Assembly (NCBI GenBank): GCA_934667505.1
Contig: CAKULY010000018.1
Coordinates: 1-43,573, forward strand
DNA length: 43,573 bases
Direction of reading: 5' to 3'
Origin: an uncultured Treponema sp.
GTDB lineage: Bacteria; Spirochaetota; Spirochaetia; Treponematales; Treponemataceae
Below the pieces are notes generated by a model. The model saw only the letters and a list, made by a program, of their open reading frames with translations. It searched no databases and had not been told where the DNA came from. This document shows, piece after piece, positions 32,451 through 39,693 of the stretch. The translations under genes and the position numbers were made by a program. Within the stretch, counting starts at the first letter, position 1; each line of letters begins with the position of its first letter.

Positions 32451-34003
32451 ATAAAAGTATCCACAAAGTAATGGTAATTGGTTCTGGTCCGATTGTAATT
32501 GGTCAGGCGGCAGAATTTGATTACGCAGGAACTCAGGCTTGCAAGGCATTAAAAGAACAAGGACTTGAAGTTGTTTTAGTCAATTCAAATCCTGCTACGC
32601 TTATGACAGACCATTCGATGGCGGATTCAATTTATATTGAGCCTCTTATTCCAGAAGTAATTCAGCGAATAATTGAAAAAGAAAAGCCAGATAGTTTGCT
32701 TTCAACCTTGGGTGGGCAGACAGGTCTTACACTTTCGATGGAACTTGCAAAGTCGGGTTTTCTTGCAAGCCATGGAGTTCAGCTTTTAGGCGCAAAACCA
32801 GAAACAATTGACAAGGCGGAAGACCGTCAGATGTTCAAAGATACAATGCTTGAAATAGGCGAGCCTTGTATTCCTTCTAAAGTTGTAACAACTTATGAAG
32901 ATGCTTTTGATTTTGTTCACAACGAAATTGGATTTCCTGCAATAATTCGTCCAGCCTTTACACTTGGCGGTACTGGTGGCGGCATTGTAAACAATGATGA
33001 AGAGTTAGATGAAATCGCCCACAACGGACTTCACCGCTCGCCAATTCATCAGATTCTTGTGGAAAAATGTATTTCCGGTTGGAAAGAAGTTGAATTTGAA
33101 GTTATGCGCGACCACAGTGGAAACGTTCTGACAATTTGTTCTATGGAAAATTTTGATCCGGTCGGCGTTCATACAGGCGATTCAATTGTAATTGCTCCGA
33201 CGGTAACTCTTGCAGATAAAGAATACCAGATGCTTCGTTCTGCAGCCTTAAACATAATTTCTGCTTTGAAAATTGAAGGCGGCTGCAACTGTCAGTTCGC
33301 ATTGAATCCGGAGTCTTTTGAATATGCGGTGATTGAAGTAAATCCACGTGTTTCTCGCTCTTCTGCATTGGCTTCTAAGGCTACCGGCTATCCGATTGCG
33401 AAAGTCGCTTCGTTAATTGCCATCGGCTATAATCTTGATGAAATTCCAAACTTCGTTACAAAAAAGACGGCGGCTTGTTTTGAGCCGGTTTTAGATTACG
33501 TTGTTGTAAAAATGCCAAAGTTTCCGTTCGACAAATTCGTTTATGCGGCAAGAAAACTGGGAACCCAGATGAAGGCGACTGGCGAAGTTATGGCGATTGG
33601 CCGCACTTTTGAAGAAGCGCTGATGAAGGCTGCACGCGGCGCGGAAATTGGCGTTAATTCGCTTAATTTTAAAGTTTTTGAAGAAGAATCTAACGAAAAA
33701 ATTATTGAACGCGTTGGTCAGTGTACAGATTTGCGTTTGTTCGCAGTTTTCCAGGCTTTGAAGCGCGGAATTATGACTGTGGAAGAAATCCATAAAGTTA
33801 CAATGATTGACGAATGGTTCTTGAACAAACTTATGAATCTTGTTGAAATGGAAGATACGTTCCAGATGATAAAAGAAGGCGCAGAGCTTTCAGAAAACGG
33901 AGCTGCCGAACTTACACAAGAATTATACGTTGAGGCAAAAAAACTCGGCTATCCAGATAAAGTTATCGAAGAAATGACCGGCTATGAAATTGCGAATTCT
34001 TAA
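32441..34003 (+). CDS. carB: carbamoyl-phosphate synthase large subunit, N-terminal half only
   Basis: The 520 residues match the first half of CarB: ATP-grasp carboxyphosphate domain ([69 protein letters not shown]) and part of the oligomerisation domain, ending [22 protein letters not shown] complete CarB is about 1070 residues. The carbamate-phosphorylating half and the allosteric domain are missing here, and no frame downstream continues them. Either the second half is a separate gene elsewhere, as in some archaea and Aquifex, or the gene was cut by arrival of the ATPase island. GGGAG precedes the ATG. Confidence 0.9.
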   Translation: MPLNKSIHKVMVIGSGPIVIGQAAEFDYAGTQACKALKEQGLEVVLVNSNPATLMTDHSMADSIYIEPLIPEVIQRIIEKEKPDSLLSTLGGQTGLTLSMELAKSGFLASHGVQLLGAKPETIDKAEDRQMFKDTMLEIGEPCIPSKVVTTYEDAFDFVHNEIGFPAIIRPAFTLGGTGGGIVNNDEELDEIAHNGLHRSPIHQILVEKCISGWKEVEFEVMRDHSGNVLTICSMENFDPVGVHTGDSIVIAPTVTLADKEYQMLRSAALNIISALKIEGGCNCQFALNPESFEYAVIEVNPRVSRSSALASKATGYPIAKVASLIAIGYNLDEIPNFVTKKTAACFEPVLDYVVVKMPKFPFDKFVYAARKLGTQMKATGEVMAIGRTFEEALMKAARGAEIGVNSLNFKVFEEESNEKIIERVGQCTDLRLFAVFQALKRGIMTVEEIHKVTMIDEWFLNKLMNLVEMEDTFQMIKEGAELSENGAAELTQELYVEAKKLGYPDKVIEEMTGYEIANS

Positions 34004-34014
34004 GGAGTTGAGGC

Positions 34015-34030
34015 GTTCTAAAAATATGTA
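34015..34030. promoter_or_regulatory. solitary copy of the gene-D operator motif next to the carB end
   Basis: GTTCTAAAAATATGTA differs at one base from GTTCTAAAAATATGCA at 39668-39683 in front of ATPase gene D. It lies 12 bp after the carB stop and 34 bp before the end of ATPase gene A. No further copies are seen 33 bp to either side. Confidence 0.5.
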
Positions 34031-34063
34031 GGATTAAGCAAATCGCTTAGAAAACGCAAAAAG

Positions 34064-35362
34064 TCATTCATTCAAGAACATGGCACAGTAAAGCGGAAGT
34101 GTAATTTTTTTGTTTGCAAAACCAATGTTTCCATTGCAAAGTTTTATTCCATAAGGAAAATCACTTTTTTTCAGCAGGTTGTCCATACTGGAAGTTCCTT
34201 TGTTTCCGCTTTTTACTTCTACTGGAGTTGCATTGTCTTTGTATCTTATAAAGAAATCAATTTCGCCCTGTGAGTTTTCTTTTTTGTAGTAATAGAGCGG
34301 CTTTTGCATTTTTGAGAAAACATCTGCAATAAGATTTTCGTAAATAGCGCCTTTATAGATTTTCAATGTGTCATCGATAATATCTTTCTGGGTTCCGTCA
34401 TCCAGCATTGCGCACAAAAGTCCAATGTCATGCATATAAATCTTAAAGCAAGAAGAGCCAACATTTCCTGCAAACGGAAGAGCTGGCGGATTTATATTGT
34501 AGCAAAAATCAATTATGCCTGCATCGTAAAGCCACATCAGGCTTCCTGCAAACTTTCGGGCAGTTCCTTTTTCTTCTACAATGCCGTATTGAAATTTACG
34601 GTTTTCTTTTGCAAGCTGGCGCGGAATAGAAAGAAAACATTCCCTTGCCTTTGTTTTTTCTGAAACAGGGGCATATTTTGCAATGTCATTCTGGTAATTA
34701 AGCAGAATATTTCTTTGAAGTTTCAATGCAGTCTGATAATTGTGTTCATTCGTAAAACTTTGCACAACTTGCGGCATTCCGCCGATAACCGCATATTGCC
34801 TAAAATATTCCATCATCTTTTTGTGTGTGGCATCGGGAATCTTTTTTGCGCTTTTATAGAATGAGCGGATATAACTGACTGTTTCAGGAGATATTCCCAA
34901 TGCCCAAAGAAATTCCTCAAAGTCCATTGAATGCATTTTTTCTTCCTGCACATAACCTACCGGGTAAGAAGAAACATCTTTGTAGTTGAGCCCCAAAAGA
35001 GAACCGCTTGCAATCACATCATATCTTTTGTCCATTGAAAAAAATTTCAGCGCAGTTCTTGCCTGCGGGCAGCTTTGTATTTCATCAAGAAAAATCAAAG
35101 TTTTTCCATTTTCAAGATGGGCATCTTTTACCCTGAGAGAAATTTCAGCTGTGAGTGTATTCACATCTAAGTCGCCGGAAAATATATCTTTATAGGAAGG
35201 ATTTTCTTCAAAATTGATGTAGATGTAGTTTTCATATTCAGTGCGACCAAACAAATCGATGATATAGGTTTTTCCAATTTGCCTTGCGCCACGAACGAGC
35301 ATACATAATTTATTTGGTGTATTTTTCCAGTTTAAAAGAATATTATAGAATTTTCTTTGCAT
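34064..35362 (-). CDS. AAA ATPase, DUF4143 type (gene A)
   Basis: The 432-residue protein has an ATPase with Walker A GARQIGKT (near residue 26), Walker B TLIFLDEIQ and a sensor-like SGSLLG. The middle domain (about 200-300, RQLAKENRKFQYGIVEEKGTARK) is probably a winged helix. The end has a nuclease-like pattern (GEIDFFI...TPVEVKSG). The family (COG1373) is widespread in accessory DNA; its biochemical role is unknown. Starts further upstream would translate the operator repeats; I use the ATG at 35362, matching paralogues B and D. No ribosome-binding site; AATAAT ends 6 nt before the ATG. Closest relative here is gene D, also 432 residues. Confidence 0.88.
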   Translation of the reverse strand: MQRKFYNILLNWKNTPNKLCMLVRGARQIGKTYIIDLFGRTEYENYIYINFEENPSYKDIFSGDLDVNTLTAEISLRVKDAHLENGKTLIFLDEIQSCPQARTALKFFSMDKRYDVIASGSLLGLNYKDVSSYPVGYVQEEKMHSMDFEEFLWALGISPETVSYIRSFYKSAKKIPDATHKKMMEYFRQYAVIGGMPQVVQSFTNEHNYQTALKLQRNILLNYQNDIAKYAPVSEKTKARECFLSIPRQLAKENRKFQYGIVEEKGTARKFAGSLMWLYDAGIIDFCYNINPPALPFAGNVGSSCFKIYMHDIGLLCAMLDDGTQKDIIDDTLKIYKGAIYENLIADVFSKMQKPLYYYKKENSQGEIDFFIRYKDNATPVEVKSGNKGTSSMDNLLKKSDFPYGIKLCNGNIGFANKKITLPLYCAMFLNE

Positions 35363-35372
35363 AAATATATTA

Positions 35373-35455
35373 TTGCATATTTTAAGCACCTTTGGAATAT
35401 ATAATTTGCATATTTTAAGCACTTATTAGACAGTGTTGTTACATATTTTAAGTAT
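35373..35455 (-). promoter_or_regulatory. gene-A operator: three 17-bp repeats at 33-bp period
   Basis: In gene-A orientation GTGCTTAAAATATGCAA occurs at 35389-35373 and 35422-35406, and ATACTTAAAATATGTAA at 35455-35439. Spacing is exactly 33 bp twice, while the 16-bp linkers differ. The proximal copy coincides with the spacer between TTCCAA (35397-35392) and AATAAT (35374-35369). These look like protein-binding sites on one face of the helix. Confidence 0.85.
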
Positions 35456-35465
35456 AGAGAAAGTA

Positions 35466-35544
35466 TTCATGTTTTGTGCATAACGAGGTTAAATTTTCTT
35501 CATATTTTGTGTGTATACTGTTTGAATTTTGTTCATATTTTGTG
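35466..35544 (+). promoter_or_regulatory. gene-B operator: three 13-bp repeats at 33-bp period
   Basis: TTCATGTTTTGTG (35466-35478), TTCATATTTTGTG (35499-35511) and TTCATATTTTGTG (35532-35544) are spaced exactly 33 bp. The proximal copy fills the spacer between TTGAAT (35522-35527) and TATTCT (35545-35550); the ATG follows 6 nt later. The motif differs from that of the divergent gene A, whose array begins 11 bp away. Confidence 0.85.
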
Positions 35545-35556
35545 TATTCTGCAAGT

Positions 35557-36945
35557 ATGGAAAATGTAATCAAGCGAAAAATAATGGATTTTCTATTGAA
35601 GTGGAGAAGTTCGGAAAATCATTTGCCTTTGATTATCCGCGGGGCAAGGCAGATTGGAAAAACTTACTCAGTCCGGCAGTTTGGAAAAAATTATAAATCT
35701 TTTGTGGAAATCAATTTTGTTGACAGCCCTGAATACAAAGACATTTTTTTGAGGGGCTATTCGACTGATGAGGTTATAAAGCGCATTTCTTTTCATAATC
35801 CAAAGTTTAAGTTTATCCCTAAAGAAACCCTTATTTTTTTTGACGAGCTGCAGGAATTTCCAGACTGTTCTACAAGCCTTAAATTTTTTGCCGAAGACGG
35901 ACGCTTTGATGTTATTTGCTCAGGCTCTATGATGGGCTTGAATTACAGGCATATTTCTTCAAACAGCGTGGGCTATAAACTTGACTATCAAATGTACTCG
36001 CTTGATTTTGAGGAATATCTTTGGGCAAAAGGCTATGACGAAAGTTTTACGGAAGAGCTGTATTTTCACTTAAAGAATCTTGAACCGTTTTCTAAAGAGG
36101 AATTGAATCTTCTGAATGATTATTTTTTGGAATATGCGGTTATTGGCGGAATGCCGGCTGTTGTAAAACAGTTTTTGATTGATGGAAATTACTCAAATAT
36201 TCTTCCTCTTCAAAGTCAGCTTGTGCGTGATTATGAGGAGGATATTACAAAATATGCAGATGGGCTTGATAAGACGAAAATAAAAAACATTTACAGAAAT
36301 ATTCCGGTGTTTTTGGCACAGGAAAACAAAAAATTCCAGATTACAAAAGTGGCGAAAAACGCAAGGTCTCGGGATTATGTCGGCTGTGCAGAATGGCTAA
36401 AAGATGCTGGTGTTATAAACCTTTGTTTCTGTCTTAACAATGTGTGCCTGCCTTTAAAAGGAAACTACGATGAGTCAAAATATAAGATTTATTATCATGA
36501 TACAGGTCTTTTAATGGCGAATCTTGACGAGGAATCTTCTGAGGATTTACGGAAAAATAAGAATCTAGGGATTTTTAAAGGCGCAATTTATGAAAATCTG
36601 GTTGGACAGATGCTAAAAGCTGCAGGTTTTGATTTATATTATTATAAGAAAGAAAATTCTCAGCTTGAGATGGACTTTTTTGTACGCACAACGGAATCTT
36701 TGGTTCCTGTTGAAGTGAAGGCAAAAGACGGTGCGACAGCATCTCTGAACAATCTTATAAAATATCCGTCCTACGAAGATGTGTGCTTTGGAATAAAGCT
36801 TTGCAATAAAAACGTAGGATTTAACGGACGGTTTTACACGATTCCGTATTTCTGCACTTTTTTGTTGAAGCGGTTTCTGCATGAAGATTTTGTGGTTGCA
36901 ACAAACAGGGGCATGCCAGACGGATTGAAAAAAGAAGAGTCCTGA
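35557..36945 (+). CDS. AAA ATPase, DUF4143 type (gene B)
   Basis: The 462-residue protein has Walker A GARQIGKT, Walker B TLIFFDELQ, sensor-like SGSMMGLNY, a probable winged-helix middle (YADGLDKTKIKNIYRNIP to RDYVGCAEWLKDAGV) and the nuclease-like ending LEMDFFV...VPVEVKAK. Compared with genes A and D it has about 30 extra residues, part of them a C-terminal tail after FLLKRF. The ATG at 35557 was chosen because the upstream in-frame extension only translates the operator repeats, and because a -10 element ends 6 nt before it. It diverges from gene A over 194 bp. Confidence 0.88.
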   Translation: MENVIKRKIMDFLLKWRSSENHLPLIIRGARQIGKTYSVRQFGKNYKSFVEINFVDSPEYKDIFLRGYSTDEVIKRISFHNPKFKFIPKETLIFFDELQEFPDCSTSLKFFAEDGRFDVICSGSMMGLNYRHISSNSVGYKLDYQMYSLDFEEYLWAKGYDESFTEELYFHLKNLEPFSKEELNLLNDYFLEYAVIGGMPAVVKQFLIDGNYSNILPLQSQLVRDYEEDITKYADGLDKTKIKNIYRNIPVFLAQENKKFQITKVAKNARSRDYVGCAEWLKDAGVINLCFCLNNVCLPLKGNYDESKYKIYYHDTGLLMANLDEESSEDLRKNKNLGIFKGAIYENLVGQMLKAAGFDLYYYKKENSQLEMDFFVRTTESLVPVEVKAKDGATASLNNLIKYPSYEDVCFGIKLCNKNVGFNGRFYTIPYFCTFLLKRFLHEDFVVATNRGMPDGLKKEES

Positions 36946-36985
36946 ATAAGTTTGTTTTGTTAATTTTAAGACTTCAAGCGATATT

Positions 36986-37014
36986 TTACATACAAAAATT
37001 TATGTGGTATAATA
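36986..37014 (+). promoter_or_regulatory. orphan promoter facing the end of ATPase gene C
   Basis: TTTACA (36986-36991), exactly 17 bp, and a perfect TATAAT (37009-37014), then 6 nt and ATG at 37021: the same layout as the leaderless genes here. No full gene follows. The transcript would run into the 3' end of gene C in antisense direction. Confidence 0.55.
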
Positions 37015-37020
37015 GAATAA

Positions 37021-37080
37021 TGATGTTGACAAGCATTTTATCGTCTAATGTAAAAATTAAAATCTATTTTAATTTTTAAG
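37021..37080 (+). CDS. possible 19-residue leaderless peptide
   Basis: ATG directly behind the orphan promoter opens a frame of 19 codons (MMLTSILSSNVKIKIYFNF) ending inside the convergent gene C. It is either a real small peptide, the 5' remnant of a gene whose body was replaced by gene C, or just the start of an antisense RNA. The promoter is better supported than the peptide. Confidence 0.3.
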
Positions 37081-38343
37081 CACTCCAATCGGAACAACTA
37101 AAACTCCGTCTTCTCGTTTGTAGGCGTATTTTCCAATTCCTGTTAAAACCATAAGGAATGAGGGTTTATTCATTTTGGTTGTATCAATACAGTCTTTTAG
37201 TTTTTTAAGAGTTTTTGCTCCTTCTTCTATTAAATCATCACCACCGAGTTTTATTTCTATCAGTCCATATTTTCCGTTCTTAAGGTGAATAACGGCATCA
37301 CATTCTAACCCTGTATTGTCCCTATAATGATATACAGAGCCATTTAGACTTTCTGCAAAAATCCGTAAATCTCGCACACACATGGTTTCAAAAAGAAGTC
37401 CAAATGTGTTTAAATCGTTCAGCAAATCATCTGGTCCAAGACCTAGACTTGCACTCGCGATTGATGGGTCTACGTAATATCGTGTGTCAGAAGTTCTGAT
37501 TGCAGATTTTGAGCGGAGATTTGGATTCCAAGCAGGCATATCTTCAATAACAAAGATTTTTTTTAGTGCCTTTATGTATGTTTGAACTGTATCTTCGTTT
37601 ACACTTGATGAATCATTTGCCAAAATGTCGTTTGCTATGGCTGTGGCTGGCGTTTGGCTTCCTTGATTTCTGGCTAAAGAGCGCATAATTCGTCTTACGC
37701 GCTCCTCGTTTTTTTCAATTCCATCTGCTCTGTTTATATCTGACTTTGCAACACCATCTAAATAATCAAAAGCTTGTTGCAGTGCAGGTTTTTCTTTTAA
37801 GTCTATTGCTCCTGGCCATCCTCCCCGGCAAATCAAAAAAGCAAGTTTTTCAATATCATTGGGATTTTCTCCGTCTACATTTGTATTTTCATCAAAAAGT
37901 TCTTTTAAACTGATTTCGCCAGTTGATTCTTTTGATTCATATAATGACATTGTTCTCATCATAAGCCATGAAAATCTTCCTGTACCGGAATGATTTATTT
38001 CTTTTGTGTCAGCAGGAACAGCAGAACCGGTAAGAATGAACTGACCCATCTCTCCTCTTTGGTCTACTTCGTATCTGATTGAATCCCACAATGTTGGAGC
38101 AATTTGCCATTCATCTATAAGACGTGGAACAGCTCCTTTTAGAAGTCTTAGCGGATTTAATTTTGCAAGAGCTAAGTTTTGGTCTTTTTCTGTTGGATTG
38201 TCCATGTGCAAAATACTTGCCGCTTTTTGAGTGGCTGTAGTTGTTTTTCCGCACCATTTTGGACCTTCTATAAGAACGGCACCCTTTGCCTCTAGTTTAT
38301 CTTGTAAAATCGAATCTACAATTCTGTTATTGTATTCTTTCAT
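37069..38343 (-). CDS. AAA ATPase, DUF4143 type (gene C, second subfamily)
   Basis: The 424-residue protein has Walker A EGPKWCGKTTTA (residues 26-37), a Walker-B-like RLIDEWQIAPTLWD, sensor-like LTGSAVPAD, a middle domain (LARNQGSQTPATAIANDI, likely winged helix) and the nuclease-like end LECDAVI...GLIEIKLG. It is only distantly related to genes A, B and D. TAATAT ends 5 nt before the ATG, without a ribosome-binding site. Its 3' end meets an oppositely directed orphan promoter. Confidence 0.88.
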   Translation of the reverse strand: MKEYNNRIVDSILQDKLEAKGAVLIEGPKWCGKTTTATQKAASILHMDNPTEKDQNLALAKLNPLRLLKGAVPRLIDEWQIAPTLWDSIRYEVDQRGEMGQFILTGSAVPADTKEINHSGTGRFSWLMMRTMSLYESKESTGEISLKELFDENTNVDGENPNDIEKLAFLICRGGWPGAIDLKEKPALQQAFDYLDGVAKSDINRADGIEKNEERVRRIMRSLARNQGSQTPATAIANDILANDSSSVNEDTVQTYIKALKKIFVIEDMPAWNPNLRSKSAIRTSDTRYYVDPSIASASLGLGPDDLLNDLNTFGLLFETMCVRDLRIFAESLNGSVYHYRDNTGLECDAVIHLKNGKYGLIEIKLGGDDLIEEGAKTLKKLKDCIDTTKMNKPSFLMVLTGIGKYAYKREDGVLVVPIGVLKN

Positions 38344-38363
38344 GTTCTATATTATTTATATTT

Positions 38364-38424
38364 TTCGGCGTTTTGTAAAGATTTTGTTCGGCGAGTTGTA
38401 ATGAAATTTTTCGGCGTTTTGTAA
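38364..38424 (-). promoter_or_regulatory. gene-C operator: three 15-bp repeats at 23-bp period
   Basis: Read on the plus strand: TTCGGCGTTTTGTAA (38364-38378), TTCGGCGAGTTGTAA (38387-38401) and TTCGGCGTTTTGTAA (38410-38424), each starting exactly 23 bp after the last. The proximal copy covers the -35-like TTACAA of the gene-C promoter. The CGGCG core stands out in this AT-rich stretch. Confidence 0.85.
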
Positions 38425-38496
38425 TTTTTGTCTTTTAATTGTATAAACTTGTTTTAAAATTAAAAATGCAGAAATCAAATTGACCACATTTTTTAG

Positions 38497-39630
38497 CCAA
38501 TTGACAAAATTTATGCAGATTACTACAAATCAAAAGATATAAAATATCAGTTTGAAAACAGCGACTTTTATATAATTGCAGAAAACGAAGAATATCTTTT
38601 TGTTCAAATTTTAACGTACAATGGTGCGGTTTATGTAAATTCTTTTGATTGCGGAGGTCAAGGGGCAAAGTGGTGCACGGGAGCTTCTTATTCAATAAAG
38701 TATTGGGCGGAACGTGCTTATAATGATTTTATTTTGATTCTTGCATATAACAAAAAAGATTGTGCCGCAGAAAATGAGCGTAAATTTATGTTGGAGTATA
38801 ATAAAGAGCGAAATTTGCTGTATTGCCATGCACAGGATAATGAGCCTTCCTATCGTATTAGTGGAAGAAAAGCTGTAAAAAAGTTCAAGATGCCTTTTAA
38901 GTTTTCAAGATATAATTTTAAAAACGCAAAAAAATGTTTGCAGGATTTTTTTTAGAAACAGAATTGTGCTTTCTTGACGGATACAGAGATTTTTTTGATG
39001 AAAACGGCTTGTTCAATAATGAAAACAATATTTTTGTGAAGCTGATTTCTTCTCCAAAGTCTTATTTTGAATTTACGGTTAATGACATAATCTTTTGGAT
39101 TGTAAAAAGTTCCAGTGGGCTAAAGGCAGAAAATCCTATTTTTATAGAAATTTCTTCAAGATGTTGTGATGATATAAAATTCAAAACTGATTTTGGCGAT
39201 TTTTCCGTTAGCACTGAAAGCTACGATGAGGTTTGCCTTTTAAATATTTTTTCTTATGCAAATTATGGAAAAAAAATAGACGAGCTTATTAATTTGAAAC
39301 GCAGCCTTGAATGTAAAAACTTTGCAGAATTTATTGAAAATTATGATAAATTCAAAAAAAAGAATGAAAAAGTTGCAGCCACTTTATAAATGGCAATTAT
39401 ATTCTTTTCATGATAATCTTGGGTTGCAAATAAAAAACGAAGATAAAAATGATTGGTATTATATTGATAAGATGGAAAAATCATTTTTGCAAGCGCGCTT
39501 TTGGTCAGACGGTCTTTGGCAAAGTTTTCGTAGCCGTTTTCAAGGATTTCGTGGAGATTCAGGCGCAGAATGTGTCTCTCTAGTTAAGGTATTTTTTTCT
39601 AAATCTAAAAATCTGCATTTTTTGGTTTAA
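38497..39630 (+). pseudogene. frameshifted, 5'-truncated gene with a GAKWCT motif
   Basis: Three overlapping frames read as one broken protein. Frame 1 (38497-38955) has no start codon at its open end and contains VNSFDCGGQGAKWCTGASYS and KYWAERAYNDFILILAYNKK, the W-C-T motif seen in various phage/mobile-element proteins of unknown function. It stops just after a run of eight T (38946-38953), where one extra T would join it to frame 2 (38934-39389; LQDFF into LETELCFLDGYRDFF). Frame 2 meets a run of eight A (39355-39362), where loss of one A leads into frame 3 (to 39630). The end overlaps the distal gene-D operator copy. Confidence 0.65.
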
Positions 39631-39683
39631 AAGTATTCCAAAAATATGCAATTCTATCTTGAAAAGTGTTCTAAAAATATGCA
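39603..39683 (+). promoter_or_regulatory. gene-D operator: three 15-bp repeats at 33-bp period
   Basis: ATCTAAAAATCTGCA (39603-39617), TTCCAAAAATATGCA (39636-39650) and TTCTAAAAATATGCA (39669-39683) are exactly 33 bp apart. The proximal copy lies between TTGAAA (39659-39664) and CATAAT (39682-39687); the ATG follows after 6 nt. The distal copy is inside the preceding broken gene. Confidence 0.85.
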
Positions 39684-39693
39684 TAATTTGGTT

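Noticed and set aside
34004..34063. A simple frameshift or stop mutation as cause of the short carB.
   Set aside because: None of the three plus-strand frames after the stop continues the CarB sequence; the downstream DNA is the oppositely oriented ATPase gene A.
35363..35422. An upstream in-frame start that would give ATPase A an N-terminal pair of LKIC repeats.
   Set aside because: The repeated residues arise from translating the 33-bp operator repeats. The third copy is cut off by an in-frame stop, and paralogues B and D align from the later ATG.
39646..39693. Longer start for ATPase D at 39646.
   Set aside because: That ATG is part of the operator motif (AAATATGCA). The promoter at 39659-39687 would then lie inside the gene, and the extra residues have no counterpart in gene A.
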